Assembly (NCBI GenBank): GCA_963808705.1
Contig: CAWEHB010000016.1
Location: forward strand, 372,001 to 436,000
Direction: 5' to 3'
From: JASHPR01 sp963808705
GTDB taxonomy: Bacteria; Actinomycetota; Actinomycetes; Streptosporangiales; Streptosporangiaceae
DNA: 64,000 nucleotides
The stretch's first letter is position 1; each line of letters starts with the position of its first letter. A program made the translations under genes and the position numbers. Below are positions 17,035 through 25,015 of this stretch, piece by piece. Under the pieces are notes generated by a model that saw only the letters and a program-made list of their open reading frames with translations, was not told the origin of the DNA and did no database searches.

Positions 17035-18491
17035 CGGCTGACCTCGCGACCATCACCGGCATGGACGTGCCGACCGAGCTGCTGATCGGCGGGCAGTGGA
17101 CCGGCGGTCGCGGCGGCGTGCTGCCCGTGGTGGACCCGGCCACCGAGGACCCCATCGCCGAGGTGGCGAACGCGAGCATCGAGGACGCCCTGGACGCGGT
17201 GACCGCCGCCAGCGACGCGCTGCCGGGCTGGGCCGCGACCCCGCCGCGCCAGCGGGGCGAGTGCCTGCGCCGGGCCTGGGAGCTGATGATCGGGCGGTCG
17301 GACGCGCTGGCGCGGCTGATGGTGGTCGAGAACGGCAAGGCCCTCAAGGACGCCAAGGCGGAGATCACCTACGCGGCCGAGTTTTTCCGCTGGTACGCCG
17401 AGGAGGCGGTCCGGAACGAGGGCTCGCTGGTCACGGCGCCGTCGGGGGCCAACCGGATCATGGTGCAGCACCAGCCGGTCGGGGTCAGCGTCCTGGTCAC
17501 CCCGTGGAACTTCCCGGCGGCCATGGCCACCCGCAAGATCGGGCCCGCGCTCGCGGCGGGCTGCACCGTGGTCCTGAAGCCCGCCAAGGAGACGCCGCTG
17601 TCGGCGTTCGCCGTGGCCGAGATCCTGCGCGAGGCCGGCGTCCCCGACGGGGTCGTGAACGTGCTCACCACGCAGAAGGCCGGCCCCCTGGTGTCGGCGA
17701 TGCTGGCCGACCCGGGGGTGCGCAAGCTGTCCTTCACCGGGTCCACCGAGGTCGGCCGGTCGCTGCTGGCGACCGCGGCGCAGACCGTCACCAACTGCTC
17801 CATGGAGCTCGGCGGCAACGCGCCGTTCCTGATCTTCGAGGACGCGGACCTGGACGCCGCGCTCGACGGGGCGTTCCTGGCCAAGATGCGCAACGGCGGC
17901 GAGGCCTGCACCGCCGCCAACCGGTTCTACGTGCACGAGGCGGTCGCCGACGAGTTCAGCGCCCGGTTCGCGCAGCGGCTGGCCGGGCTCAGCGTCGGCC
18001 CGGGCCTGGACGAGCGGACCGACCTGGGCCCGCTGGTCAACGAGGACACCCGGTCCAAGGTGGCCGGCCTGGTCGACGACGCGGCCAAGACCGGCAGCCG
18101 GGTGGTCACCGGCGGCCACGCGCCGGACCGCCGCGGCTACTTCTACCAGCCGACGGTGCTGGACGACGTGCCGGCCGACGCGGGCATCCTGTCCGAGGAG
18201 ATCTTCGGCCCGGTCGCGCCGATCGTCCGGTTCACCGCCCAGGACGAGGCCATCGCGCTGGCCAACGGCACCGAGTACGGCCTGGTGTCCTACCTCTACA
18301 CCCGGGATCTGCGCCGCGCGCTGCAGGTCGCCGAGGCGCTGGAGGCCGGCATGGTCGGCATCAACCGCGGCGTGGTGTCCGATCCGGCGGCGCCGTTCGG
18401 CGGGGTGAAGCAGTCCGGGCTGGGCCGCGAGGGCGCCCACGACGGGCTGCTGGAGTTCACCGAGACCAAGTACATCGCGGTGGACTGGTAA
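17031..18491 (+). CDS. NAD(P)-dependent aldehyde dehydrogenase, succinate-semialdehyde type
   Basis: This 486-residue member of the aldehyde dehydrogenase superfamily is most like GabD-type succinate-semialdehyde dehydrogenases. The catalytic Cys293 is in GGEACTAANRF and the general base Glu259 is in MELGGNAP. The NAD-binding turn is FTGSTEVGRSLL, and the C-terminal motif is GLGREGAHDGLLEF. GTG 17031 with GGAGGAA seven bases upstream is better than the in-frame ATG at 17019. It lies between prcA and pafA, ending 12 bases before pafA, so it is probably co-transcribed with pafA. The link to pupylation is unexplained and may be only positional. Confidence 0.9.
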   Translation: MTADLATITGMDVPTELLIGGQWTGGRGGVLPVVDPATEDPIAEVANASIEDALDAVTAASDALPGWAATPPRQRGECLRRAWELMIGRSDALARLMVVENGKALKDAKAEITYAAEFFRWYAEEAVRNEGSLVTAPSGANRIMVQHQPVGVSVLVTPWNFPAAMATRKIGPALAAGCTVVLKPAKETPLSAFAVAEILREAGVPDGVVNVLTTQKAGPLVSAMLADPGVRKLSFTGSTEVGRSLLATAAQTVTNCSMELGGNAPFLIFEDADLDAALDGAFLAKMRNGGEACTAANRFYVHEAVADEFSARFAQRLAGLSVGPGLDERTDLGPLVNEDTRSKVAGLVDDAAKTGSRVVTGGHAPDRRGYFYQPTVLDDVPADAGILSEEIFGPVAPIVRFTAQDEAIALANGTEYGLVSYLYTRDLRRALQVAEALEAGMVGINRGVVSDPAAPFGGVKQSGLGREGAHDGLLEFTETKYIAVDW

Positions 18492-18503
18492 GCCGGGGCG
18501 CAC

Positions 18504-19862
18504 ATGGACAGACGGATCTTCGGGCTGGAGAACGAGTACGGCGTGACCTGCACGTTCCGGGGCCAGCGGCGGCTGTCCCCGGACGAGGTGGCCAGGTACC
18601 TGTTCCGGCGGGTGGTCTCGTGGGGCCGCAGCAGCAACGTGTTCCTGCGCAACGGCGCCCGGCTCTACCTGGACGTGGGCAGCCACCCCGAGTACGCCAC
18701 CCCGGAGTGCGACAACCTGATCGACCTGGTGACGCACGACAAGGCCGGCGAGCGGATCCTGGAGGGCCTGCTGGTGGACGCCGACCGGCGGCTGCGCGAA
18801 GAGGGCATCGCCGGCGACATCTACCTGTTCAAGAACAACACCGACTCCGCGGGGAACTCCTACGGCTGCCACGAGAACTACCTGGTCGGCCGGCACGGCG
18901 AGTTCGGCCGGCTGGCCGACATCCTGATCCCGTTCCTGGTCACCCGGCAGATCATCTGCGGCGCGGGCAAGGTGCTGCAGACCCCGCGCGGCGCGGTGTA
19001 CTGCGTCAGCCAGCGCGCCGAGCACATCTGGGAGGGCGTGTCGTCGGCGACCACCAGGTCCCGGCCGATCATCAACACCCGCGACGAGCCGCACGCCGAC
19101 GCCGAGCGGTTCCGGCGGCTGCACGTGATCGTCGGCGACTCGAACATGAGCGAGACCACGATGCTGCTCAAGGTCGGCGCGACCGACCTGGTCCTGCGGA
19201 TGGTCGAGGCCGGCACGGTGATGCGCGACCTGACGCTGGAGAACCCGATCCGGGCGATCCGGGACGTCAGCCACGACATGACCGGGCGGCGCAGGGTGCG
19301 GCTGGCCAACGGGCGCGAGGTGAGCGCGCTCGACATCCAGCACGAGTACCTGTCCAAGGCCAGGGACTTCGCCGACCGCAAGGGCCCGGACCCGGTCACC
19401 GAGCGGGTGCTGGCCCTGTGGGAGCTGACCCTGCGGGCGGTGCAGAGCGGCGACCTGGGCCTGGTGGCGCGGGAGATCGACTGGGTGACCAAGTACCAGC
19501 TGATCGAGCGGTACCGGGCCAAGCACGACCTGCCGCTGTCCTCGCCGCGGGTGGCGCAGCTCGACCTGGCCTACCACGACGTGCACCGCGGCCGGGGCCT
19601 GTATTACCTGCTGCAGCGCCGCGGCGCCGTGGAGCGCGCCTGCCGGGACCTGGATATCTTCCAGGCCAAGTCGGTGCCCCCGCAGACCACCCGGGCCAGG
19701 CTGCGTGGCGAGTTCATCCGGCGGGCGCAGGAACGGCGCCGCGACTTCACCGTGGACTGGGTGCACCTGAAGCTGAACGACCAGGCGCAGCGGACCGTGC
19801 TGTGCAAGGACCCGTTCCGCTCCGTGGACGAGCGCGTGGAGAAGCTCATCGCCGGCATGTAG
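18504..19862 (+). CDS. pafA: Pup-protein ligase
   Basis: PafA uses ATP to activate the C-terminal Glu of Pup and joins it to substrate lysines. The 452 residues begin MDRRIFGLENEYGVTCTFRG, with the Mg-ATP-binding Glu pair. The nucleophile-binding Asp region LYLDVGSHPEYATPECD follows, then FKNNTDSAGNSYGCHENYL and RPIINTRDEPHADAERFRRL. Compared with Dop it lacks the 40-residue insertion near the N-terminus and is of the usual PafA length (450-480). It starts 12 bases after the aldehyde dehydrogenase. It is a paralogue of dop, 3.8 kb upstream in the same locus. Confidence 0.96.
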   Translation: MDRRIFGLENEYGVTCTFRGQRRLSPDEVARYLFRRVVSWGRSSNVFLRNGARLYLDVGSHPEYATPECDNLIDLVTHDKAGERILEGLLVDADRRLREEGIAGDIYLFKNNTDSAGNSYGCHENYLVGRHGEFGRLADILIPFLVTRQIICGAGKVLQTPRGAVYCVSQRAEHIWEGVSSATTRSRPIINTRDEPHADAERFRRLHVIVGDSNMSETTMLLKVGATDLVLRMVEAGTVMRDLTLENPIRAIRDVSHDMTGRRRVRLANGREVSALDIQHEYLSKARDFADRKGPDPVTERVLALWELTLRAVQSGDLGLVAREIDWVTKYQLIERYRAKHDLPLSSPRVAQLDLAYHDVHRGRGLYYLLQRRGAVERACRDLDIFQAKSVPPQTTRARLRGEFIRRAQERRRDFTVDWVHLKLNDQAQRTVLCKDPFRSVDERVEKLIAGM

Positions 19863-20069
19863 GGCCTGACCGGGGAGATCCGATGCCGGCAGCCCGGATT
19901 CTCCGGCGAGGCCGGGCTGACCCCCTTTGACCCGGCCAGCCAGGTCAGCGCCACCTTCGGCCCGCCGGCGCGGGCCTACCGCGTCGGCCGCTACCCGGTG
20001 CTGGTCTGGCACCGGAACCTGCTGGACCCCCTGGGGGGTCAGGACCACGCTCCGGGGCGGGTAGGCTAG
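19863..20069 (+). pseudogene. Possible remnant of a larger coding sequence behind pafA
   Basis: The frame of pafA stays open after its TAG for 68 codons up to a TAG at 20067-20069, but has no start codon or ribosome binding site. The stretch ARAYRVGRYPVLVWHRNLL looks like genuine protein and resembles, from memory, C-terminal ends of actinobacterial membrane glycosyltransferases. It is read here as a decayed 3' fragment. A perfect inverted repeat (GACCCCC/GGGGGTC, 20025-20040) lies inside it. Confidence 0.3.
20062..20067 (+). promoter_or_regulatory. -10 box TAGGCT of the FKBP lipoprotein gene
   Basis: TAGGCT about 36 bases before the chosen ATG would give a short untranslated leader containing AGGAA. 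The -35 region is not clear. Confidence 0.4.
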
Positions 20070-20102
20070 CTCCGCTCATCACCGAAGACCATGAGGAACC
20101 CC

Positions 20103-21059
20103 ATGCGACGCATCGGCGCTGCGCTCTTGCTTCCCCTGCTCGCCGCCGCAGCCCTGGTCGGCTGCAGCTCCTCGGCTGCGCCTCCGGCCAGCCCCAACGC
20201 GACGGTCACGGCGTCCGGCAGCTTCGGGACCGCGCCGACCGTCAAGATCCCGGCCCTGAAGGCCAGCAGCGACCTGTACATCAAGACCGAGGTCCACGGC
20301 TCCGGGCAGGCCCTGACCAAGGGCGACGCGTTCCTGTCCAACTACGTCGTCTACCTCTGGAGCGGCACCACGCACAAGCTGGTGCTCAGCACCTTCACCC
20401 TGACGCCGCAGGTGCTGACCGGCTCGCTGCTGCCCGGGCTCGATACGGCCCTGGAAGGCAAGAAGATGGGCAGCCGGGTGCTGGTCGTGCTGCCGCCGAA
20501 GTACGGCTACGGCTCCGCCGGCAATCCTCAGGTCGGGGTGACGGGAACCGACACGCTCGTGTTCGTCGTGGACATGATCAAGATTTACCCGGCGACCGAT
20601 TCGGCCTCGGGCACGCAGGTCTCCAGCGGCGGGGGCAGCCTGCCGACGGTCACCGCTGCCCCGAGCGGTAAGGCTCCCGCAGTCAAGATCCCCACGACCG
20701 CGCCGCCGAGCAGCCTCGTGGTCAAGACGCTGATCAAGGGATCGGGGCCGCCGGTGGCCAAGGGCCAGTACGTGGTCACCCAGTACGTCGGCCTGAACTG
20801 GCGCACGCGCTCGGTGTTCGACTCCTCCTGGTCCCGCAGCACGCCGCTCGGCTTCCAGATCGACGCCACGCCGGCCCAGATCATCCCGGGCTGGGACATG
20901 GGCCTGGTCGGCGTGCCGGTCGGCAGCCGGGTGATGCTCGTGATCCCGCCCAAGGACGGCTACGGGTCGGCCGGCGAGTCTCAGGCCGGGATCAAGGGCA
21001 CCGACACGCTGGTGTTCGTGGTGGACATCCTGGACGCGGTCGACGGCGCCTCACACTGA
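20103..21059 (+). CDS. Lipoprotein with two FKBP-type peptidyl-prolyl isomerase domains
   Basis: This 318-residue secreted protein is anchored by lipid at a Cys in the lipobox ALVGC about 20 residues from the start, after a short basic N-terminus and a hydrophobic stretch. Two FKBP folds follow, about residues 50-165 and 195-315. Both carry the IPPKYGYGSAG or IPPKDGYGSAG and TDTLVFVVD blocks. The second domain has the better substrate pocket (GLNWRTRSVFDSSW, QIIPGWDMGLVG); the first lacks several aromatic residues and may be inactive. It is probably a folding factor outside the membrane. The start is at 20103 because AGGAA precedes it; 20091 is an in-frame alternative. It overlaps the convergent DoxX gene by 9 bases. 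Confidence 0.88.
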   Translation: MRRIGAALLLPLLAAAALVGCSSSAAPPASPNATVTASGSFGTAPTVKIPALKASSDLYIKTEVHGSGQALTKGDAFLSNYVVYLWSGTTHKLVLSTFTLTPQVLTGSLLPGLDTALEGKKMGSRVLVVLPPKYGYGSAGNPQVGVTGTDTLVFVVDMIKIYPATDSASGTQVSSGGGSLPTVTAAPSGKAPAVKIPTTAPPSSLVVKTLIKGSGPPVAKGQYVVTQYVGLNWRTRSVFDSSWSRSTPLGFQIDATPAQIIPGWDMGLVGVPVGSRVMLVIPPKDGYGSAGESQAGIKGTDTLVFVVDILDAVDGASH

Positions 21060-21509
21060 CGGATCCGCTCCGACGGGAACCTGGTCCGCCGGCCTGTCGG
21101 TGAGCGCGTCGACGACCAGCCCGAGGCCGATGCCGAGCATCCACACGTCCTTGGCCAGGGCCGTGCCCTGCTGGCTGGGCCGGATCCCGTCCTGTCTCGT
21201 CATGCCGGGCGTGCGCAGGTACATGCCGAGCAGGCCGCCGGAGAACGCGGCCAGGCCCGCCCCGGCCGCGGCGGCCGGCACCACCGGCAGCAGCAGGGCC
21301 GAGCCGAGCGCGATCTCCCCGATCGACAGCAGTCGCGCGAAATCCTTCGGCTTGACCCTGGCCAGGAACGGGTAGGTCCCGACGGCCGCGCCGTGCAGCC
21401 GGGCGGCGGTCTGCTCGTCCGCGGACCACTTGCCCAGGCCGGCGTTGAGGATAAACGCGCCGGCCGCCAGCCGCCCGGGCAGCCGCCTCGCCTTTGCCGA
21501 GATATTCAT
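21051..21509 (-). CDS. DoxX family membrane protein
   Basis: This 152-residue protein has four hydrophobic helices and the DoxX features RLAAGAFILNAGLGKW near the N-terminus, LSIGEIALGSALLLPVVP in the middle and LAKDVWMLGIGLGLVVDAL near the end. Members of the family are thought to take part in thiol or quinone redox reactions at the membrane, but no function can be fixed here. ATG 21509 shares a 4-base ATGA overlap with the stop of the DUF3866 gene, so the two are translated in a coupled way. A longer GTG start at 21521 exists. Confidence 0.8.
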   Translation of the reverse strand: MNISAKARRLPGRLAAGAFILNAGLGKWSADEQTAARLHGAAVGTYPFLARVKPKDFARLLSIGEIALGSALLLPVVPAAAAGAGLAAFSGGLLGMYLRTPGMTRQDGIRPSQQGTALAKDVWMLGIGLGLVVDALTDRPADQVPVGADPSV

Positions 21510-22630
21510 CGGCCTCGCCACCTTTCGTCGTCAGCGTGATGACCCCCGCCGTCAGATTCTGCCCCGGCCCGTATCGTCGCCGCGTGCCGGCCTGCCGCCG
21601 CCGCCGCCAGGAAGTAGGCCAGGTCCTCCTCCAGCCCCCGCCCCATCGTGGACAGCCGCACCGGGCAGGCCCGGAGCACGTCGGCCAGCCCGGCCACGCT
21701 CACCCGGACCAGGGTGTGCCGCGCCGCCAGCGGCGCCGCCGCCGCGGTGACCCGGGCGCCGAACTCGCCGGGCAGGTCCGGCAGCACCACGTCGGCCCGG
21801 GCCAGGGCCACCCGCCCGTAGCTGGTCAGGCTGTGATGCGAGATGCCGCGATGACGTTCCCGCGGGTCGACCTCGCTGATCCGCAGCGAGGCCACCGGCC
21901 GGCCGCCGAGCACGGCCACCGCGTTCACGGCCTCGCCCGCGGCCACCCCGGAAAAGCCCCACCGGGTACCGGTGCCCAGGTTGCCCGGTCCCTGGGCGAC
22001 CACGACCAGGCCGGCGCCGAGCACGTGCCGGGCGGCCAGCAGCCCGCTGTGCAGCGTGACCGCCTCCAGGTCCCCTCCGAACGACTGGCCCACGGTGACC
22101 GTCCCGGCCAGCCAGCCCGCGTCCCGCAGTGCGGCGGTCGTGCGGGAGAACCAGGCGGGCAGCGCGCCGCCGTCGAGCATGACGTAGACCGCCCGTACCG
22201 GGCCGGCCTCGGCGCGTACCGCGGCCAGGACGGCGGGCAGGGCCGAGTGCAGGTCGGCCACCACGACGGGCATGCCGTCCAGGTCGTCGGCCTCCCGCAG
22301 GATCTCGTGGTGCGGCGAGCCCGGCTCGTCCGCGCCGAGCACGGTGGCCTGCAGCGGCGTGTACCGCGCCTTGATCAGGTGGCCGGGCTCCTCCCGGTCC
22401 GGCGGCAGCCGGTCGGGCAGCGCCACCACCAGCGCGTACCCGCCCGTGCCCAGTCCCATCTCGAGCGCGCCGGTGTTGAGCAGCACCCGGTCGCCGGGCC
22501 GCGGGCGGCCGGTGAGCGCCGGGTAGGCCAGCGCCCGGACCACGGCTCCCGCGACGGTCACGTCGACCTCGACCGCGCCGGCCCACTCCCGCCGCAGGCC
22601 GGCCACCACGCCGCTGCGCCACCTGATCAC
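21506..22630 (-). CDS. DUF3866 family protein
   Basis: This 374-residue protein, by gene position and sequence, belongs to the actinobacterial DUF3866 family, often found beside pafB. Features include a beta-rich N-terminus (GVVAGLRREWAGAVEVDV), VLLNTGALEMGLGTGGYALVVALPD, a Gly-rich loop VVVAQGPGNLGTGTRWGFSG and RHRGISHHSLTSYGRVALARADVVLP. No catalytic function is assigned. GTG 22630 follows the -10 box TAGCCT (22642-22637 on the minus strand) by 6 bases, another leaderless start. The gene is divergent from pafB, and DoxX follows with an ATGA overlap. Confidence 0.8.
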   Translation of the reverse strand: MIRWRSGVVAGLRREWAGAVEVDVTVAGAVVRALAYPALTGRPRPGDRVLLNTGALEMGLGTGGYALVVALPDRLPPDREEPGHLIKARYTPLQATVLGADEPGSPHHEILREADDLDGMPVVVADLHSALPAVLAAVRAEAGPVRAVYVMLDGGALPAWFSRTTAALRDAGWLAGTVTVGQSFGGDLEAVTLHSGLLAARHVLGAGLVVVAQGPGNLGTGTRWGFSGVAAGEAVNAVAVLGGRPVASLRISEVDPRERHRGISHHSLTSYGRVALARADVVLPDLPGEFGARVTAAAAPLAARHTLVRVSVAGLADVLRACPVRLSTMGRGLEEDLAYFLAAAAAGRHAATIRAGAESDGGGHHADDERWRGR

Positions 22631-22636
22631 GAGGGC

Positions 22637-22642
22637 AGGCTA
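22637..22642 (-). promoter_or_regulatory. -10 box TAGCCT, leaderless start of the DUF3866 gene
   Basis: On the minus strand TAGCCT is followed by six bases and then the GTG start at 22630, without a Shine-Dalgarno. Confidence 0.45.
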
Positions 22643-22759
22643 GTCGACGCGGCCCGTGGCGCCGGCCGGAAACCGCGCTACCGTGCGACCCGGGGCGCGG
22701 CTCGGGTACCGTCGGGTGCGGGGGATTGGGGGCACGATAGCGGGCGGGGAAGGACAGGG

Positions 22760-23716
22760 ATGTCACGGCGGAAGACGGAGCGGCTGCTCAGCCTGGTCGT
22801 CTGCCTGCTCTCGACCGGCAAGTACCTCACCGCGTCCCAGATCAGGGAGGCCGTGCCCGGCTACCCGGAGTCGTTCGACGCCTTCAAGCGCATGTTCGAG
22901 CGGGACAAGGACGAGCTGCGCGAGCTGGGGATCCCGCTGGAGACCGGGGTGAGCGCGACCCCGGACGCCGAGCCGGGGTACCGGATCCCGCGCCAGGCCT
23001 ACGTGCTGCCCGAGATCAGGCTGGAGCCTGACGAGGCCGCCGTGCTGGGCCTCGCCGCCCGGGCCTGGCGGCGCGCCGAGCTGGCCGGCGCCGCGGCCGG
23101 CGCGCTGCTCAAGCTGCGCGCCGCGGGGATCGACGCGGAGGAGACCACGCAGCCGGGCATCGAGCCGAGGCTGCAGACAGGCGAGGCGGCGTTCGGCCCG
23201 CTCTGGGAGGCGGTACGGGACCGGCGGCCGGTCTCGTTCGGCTACCGGGGGGTCGGCCGCAGTTCGTCCCAGCTGCGCCAGCTCGAGCCGTGGGGGGTGG
23301 TGAACTGGCATGGCCGGTGGTACGTCGCGGGCCTGGACACCGACCGCGGCGAGACCCGGGTGTTCCGGCTGAGCCGCATCGACGGGCCGGTGACCTTCTC
23401 CGGGCCGGCGGGCGCCGTCACGGTGCCGGACGGCGCCGACGTGCGGGAGCTCGTCCGTGAGTGGGACACCGAGCCGCCGTCCCGGCGCACCGCCGTGCTG
23501 CAGGTCAGGCAGGGGGCCGGGTACGGGCTCCGGCGCGGCGCCAGCGCCGTCCGGCCCGCCCCGCAGCGGGCCGGATGGGACCTGGTCGAGGTAGCGTTCT
23601 CCGACGTGGGCTGGCACAGCGAGCATCTCGCCTCGTTCGGCGCGGACGTGGTCGTCATGGAGCCCGCCGACCTGCGGGACGCCGTCATCGGACGGCTGAA
23701 GGGAGCACTCGCTTGA
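22760..23716 (+). CDS. pafB: WYL-domain transcriptional regulator PafB
   Basis: PafB forms with PafC the activator of the LexA-independent DNA-damage response in actinobacteria. The 318 residues have an N-terminal winged helix (RKTERLLSLVVCLLSTGKYLT). The conserved SFDAFKRMFERDKDELRELGIP and the WYL domain follow, with HGRWYVAGLDTDRGETRVFRLSRI as the nucleic-acid or ligand sensing core. The C-terminal WCX-like extension is also present. ATG 22760 has GGAAGGACAGG upstream. It is separated from pafC by a 112-base dispersed repeat, whereas the two genes are usually adjacent or overlapping. Confidence 0.92.
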   Translation: MSRRKTERLLSLVVCLLSTGKYLTASQIREAVPGYPESFDAFKRMFERDKDELRELGIPLETGVSATPDAEPGYRIPRQAYVLPEIRLEPDEAAVLGLAARAWRRAELAGAAAGALLKLRAAGIDAEETTQPGIEPRLQTGEAAFGPLWEAVRDRRPVSFGYRGVGRSSSQLRQLEPWGVVNWHGRWYVAGLDTDRGETRVFRLSRIDGPVTFSGPAGAVTVPDGADVRELVREWDTEPPSRRTAVLQVRQGAGYGLRRGASAVRPAPQRAGWDLVEVAFSDVGWHSEHLASFGADVVVMEPADLRDAVIGRLKGALA

Positions 23717-23828
23717 GCGAGCTGGAGGGACGCGGCGCCGTCTGGACTGAGGAGCGAGGGAGCTTGCGACTGAGCGACGAGGGAAGACGGTGCCTCAAGG
23801 TGTCCCGTAAGCGAGCGGGGAGTACAGC
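23714..23828 (+). repeat. Intercistronic element B, copy 1, between pafB and pafC
   Basis: The element fills the whole gap from the TGA of pafB to the ATG of pafC. Its core (23734-23794) has inverted ends GGCGCCGTCT and AGACGGTGCC with one mismatch, and internal GAGCGA(C)GAGGG repeats. The tail (AAGCGAGCGGGGAG) supplies the ribosome binding site for pafC. A near-identical copy lies at 32940-33056, again exactly between a stop and a start. Confidence 0.75.
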
Positions 23829-24848
23829 ATGACGGCCGGCGCCGCGGCAAGCCCGGCGGCCGGGCGCGGCCGGGCCGGCGCGCCGCCGCGGGTATCGCCC
23901 GCCACGGACCGGCTGCAGCGGCTGCTCGCCCTGGTGCCCTACATCGTCAGCCGGAAGGTGGTCGGGCTGGCCGACACCGCGGCCGCGTTCGGGCTCACCG
24001 AGCGCGAGCTGGTCGACGACCTGAACATGCTCTGGTGCATCGAGCTCCGCTCGCCCGACCCCTACTGCCCGATCGACCTGTCGTATGAGGGCGGCGAGAT
24101 CGTGGTCAGCGAGGCCGAGTCGATCGACCGCCCGCTGCGGCTGGGCGTGGACGAGGCGAGCGCGCTGCTCGTGGCGCTGCGGATGCTCGCCGAGGTCCCG
24201 GACCTGGAGGACCGCTCGGCGCTCAGCCGGACGATCGCCAAGCTGGAGGCGGCGGCCGGCGCCGCGGGCGCGGTGAGCGCCCAGGTGGCGGTGCAGGTCG
24301 ACGACGCCGGCGCGGGCCGCGTGCTGGCCCAGGTTCGGGACGCGCTGGACCGCGGCAGGCGGCTGCATATGTCCTATTACGTGCCTGGCCGCGACGAGGC
24401 CACCGAGCGGGACGTCGACCCGATGCGGCTGCTGGTGGTGGAGGGCCGGACCTACCTGGAGGGCTGGTGCCTGCGCGCCGAGGCGGTGCGGCTGTTCCGG
24501 CTGGACCGGGTGCTGGCCCTGGCCGTGCTCGACGTGCCCGCGTCGGTGCCGGCCCAAGCGCGGCCCCGGGACGTGGACCAAGGGCTGTTCCGGCCGTCCG
24601 ACGATGACGTCCGGGTGGAGCTGGAGCTGTCGGTGGCGGGCCGGTGGGTCGCCGAGTACTACCCGTGCGAGCAGGTCGACGAGCTCGGCGACGGCCGGCT
24701 CCGGGTCGGCCTCCGCACCCCGGACACCCGGTTGGTCCGGCGGCTCGCGCTGCGGCTCGGCGAGGACGGCCGGGTGATCTCCCCGGCGGAGCTCGCCGCC
24801 CAGGTCCGCGAGGACGCCACCGCCGCGCTGGCCGAGTACGCCGGATAG
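23829..24848 (+). CDS. pafC: WYL-domain transcriptional regulator PafC
   Basis: This is the partner of PafB. The 339 residues include a winged helix (TDRLQRLLALVPYIVSRKVV, then LADTAAAFGLTERELVDDLNML) and the middle block VDEASALLVALRMLAEVPDL. The WYL domain contains GRTYLEGWCLRAEAVRLFRLDRVL, and a WCX domain ends the protein. The PafBC dimer activates DNA repair promoters after DNA damage, including recA in mycobacteria. The ATG is served by a ribosome binding site inside the repeat element. The first 30 residues are Ala/Gly-rich and variable. Confidence 0.92.
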   Translation: MTAGAAASPAAGRGRAGAPPRVSPATDRLQRLLALVPYIVSRKVVGLADTAAAFGLTERELVDDLNMLWCIELRSPDPYCPIDLSYEGGEIVVSEAESIDRPLRLGVDEASALLVALRMLAEVPDLEDRSALSRTIAKLEAAAGAAGAVSAQVAVQVDDAGAGRVLAQVRDALDRGRRLHMSYYVPGRDEATERDVDPMRLLVVEGRTYLEGWCLRAEAVRLFRLDRVLALAVLDVPASVPAQARPRDVDQGLFRPSDDDVRVELELSVAGRWVAEYYPCEQVDELGDGRLRVGLRTPDTRLVRRLALRLGEDGRVISPAELAAQVREDATAALAEYAG

Positions 24849-24930
24849 TTGACCTTTCCATCCGTCGATCTCACTCGGAGTACGTAGGCAGTCCGGGAGG
24901 ATGAAAGGCTCACCGCCGTGGCGGGAGAAC

Positions 24931-24936
24931 TATCGT
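24931..24936 (+). promoter_or_regulatory. -10 box TATCGT upstream of the tatA leader ORF
   Basis: TATCGT is 6 bases before the ATG at 24943. It would start a leaderless transcript for tatA-tatC-helY, separate from pafC. Confidence 0.45.
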
Positions 24937-24942
24937 GGCCAT

Positions 24943-25014
24943 ATGTCGCGTGTAGACTTTTCGGTGCAAGCAACCCTGGGCGCGGGGACGCGCTTCCCGC
25001 TGAATGGGGATTGA
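24943..25014 (+). CDS. Possible leaderless 23-codon leader ORF in front of tatA
   Basis: ATG 24943, 6 bases after TATCGT, opens 23 codons (starting MSRVDFSVQATLG) that end in TGA one base before the tatA ATG. The ribosome binding site of tatA (GGGGA) lies in its last codons, so ending translation here would deliver ribosomes to tatA. It could still be a chance ORF. Confidence 0.42.
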   Translation: MSRVDFSVQATLGAGTRFPLNGD

Positions 25015-25015
25015 C

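Noticed and set aside
16089..20048. 1319-codon minus-strand frame across prcA, the aldehyde dehydrogenase and pafA
   Set aside because: It shadows three certain genes and has no coherent domain or ribosome binding site.
23714..23828. Classical insertion sequence or MITE with transposase
   Set aside because: No transposase is in the window and target-site duplications could not be recognised; it is therefore reported only as a dispersed repeat.
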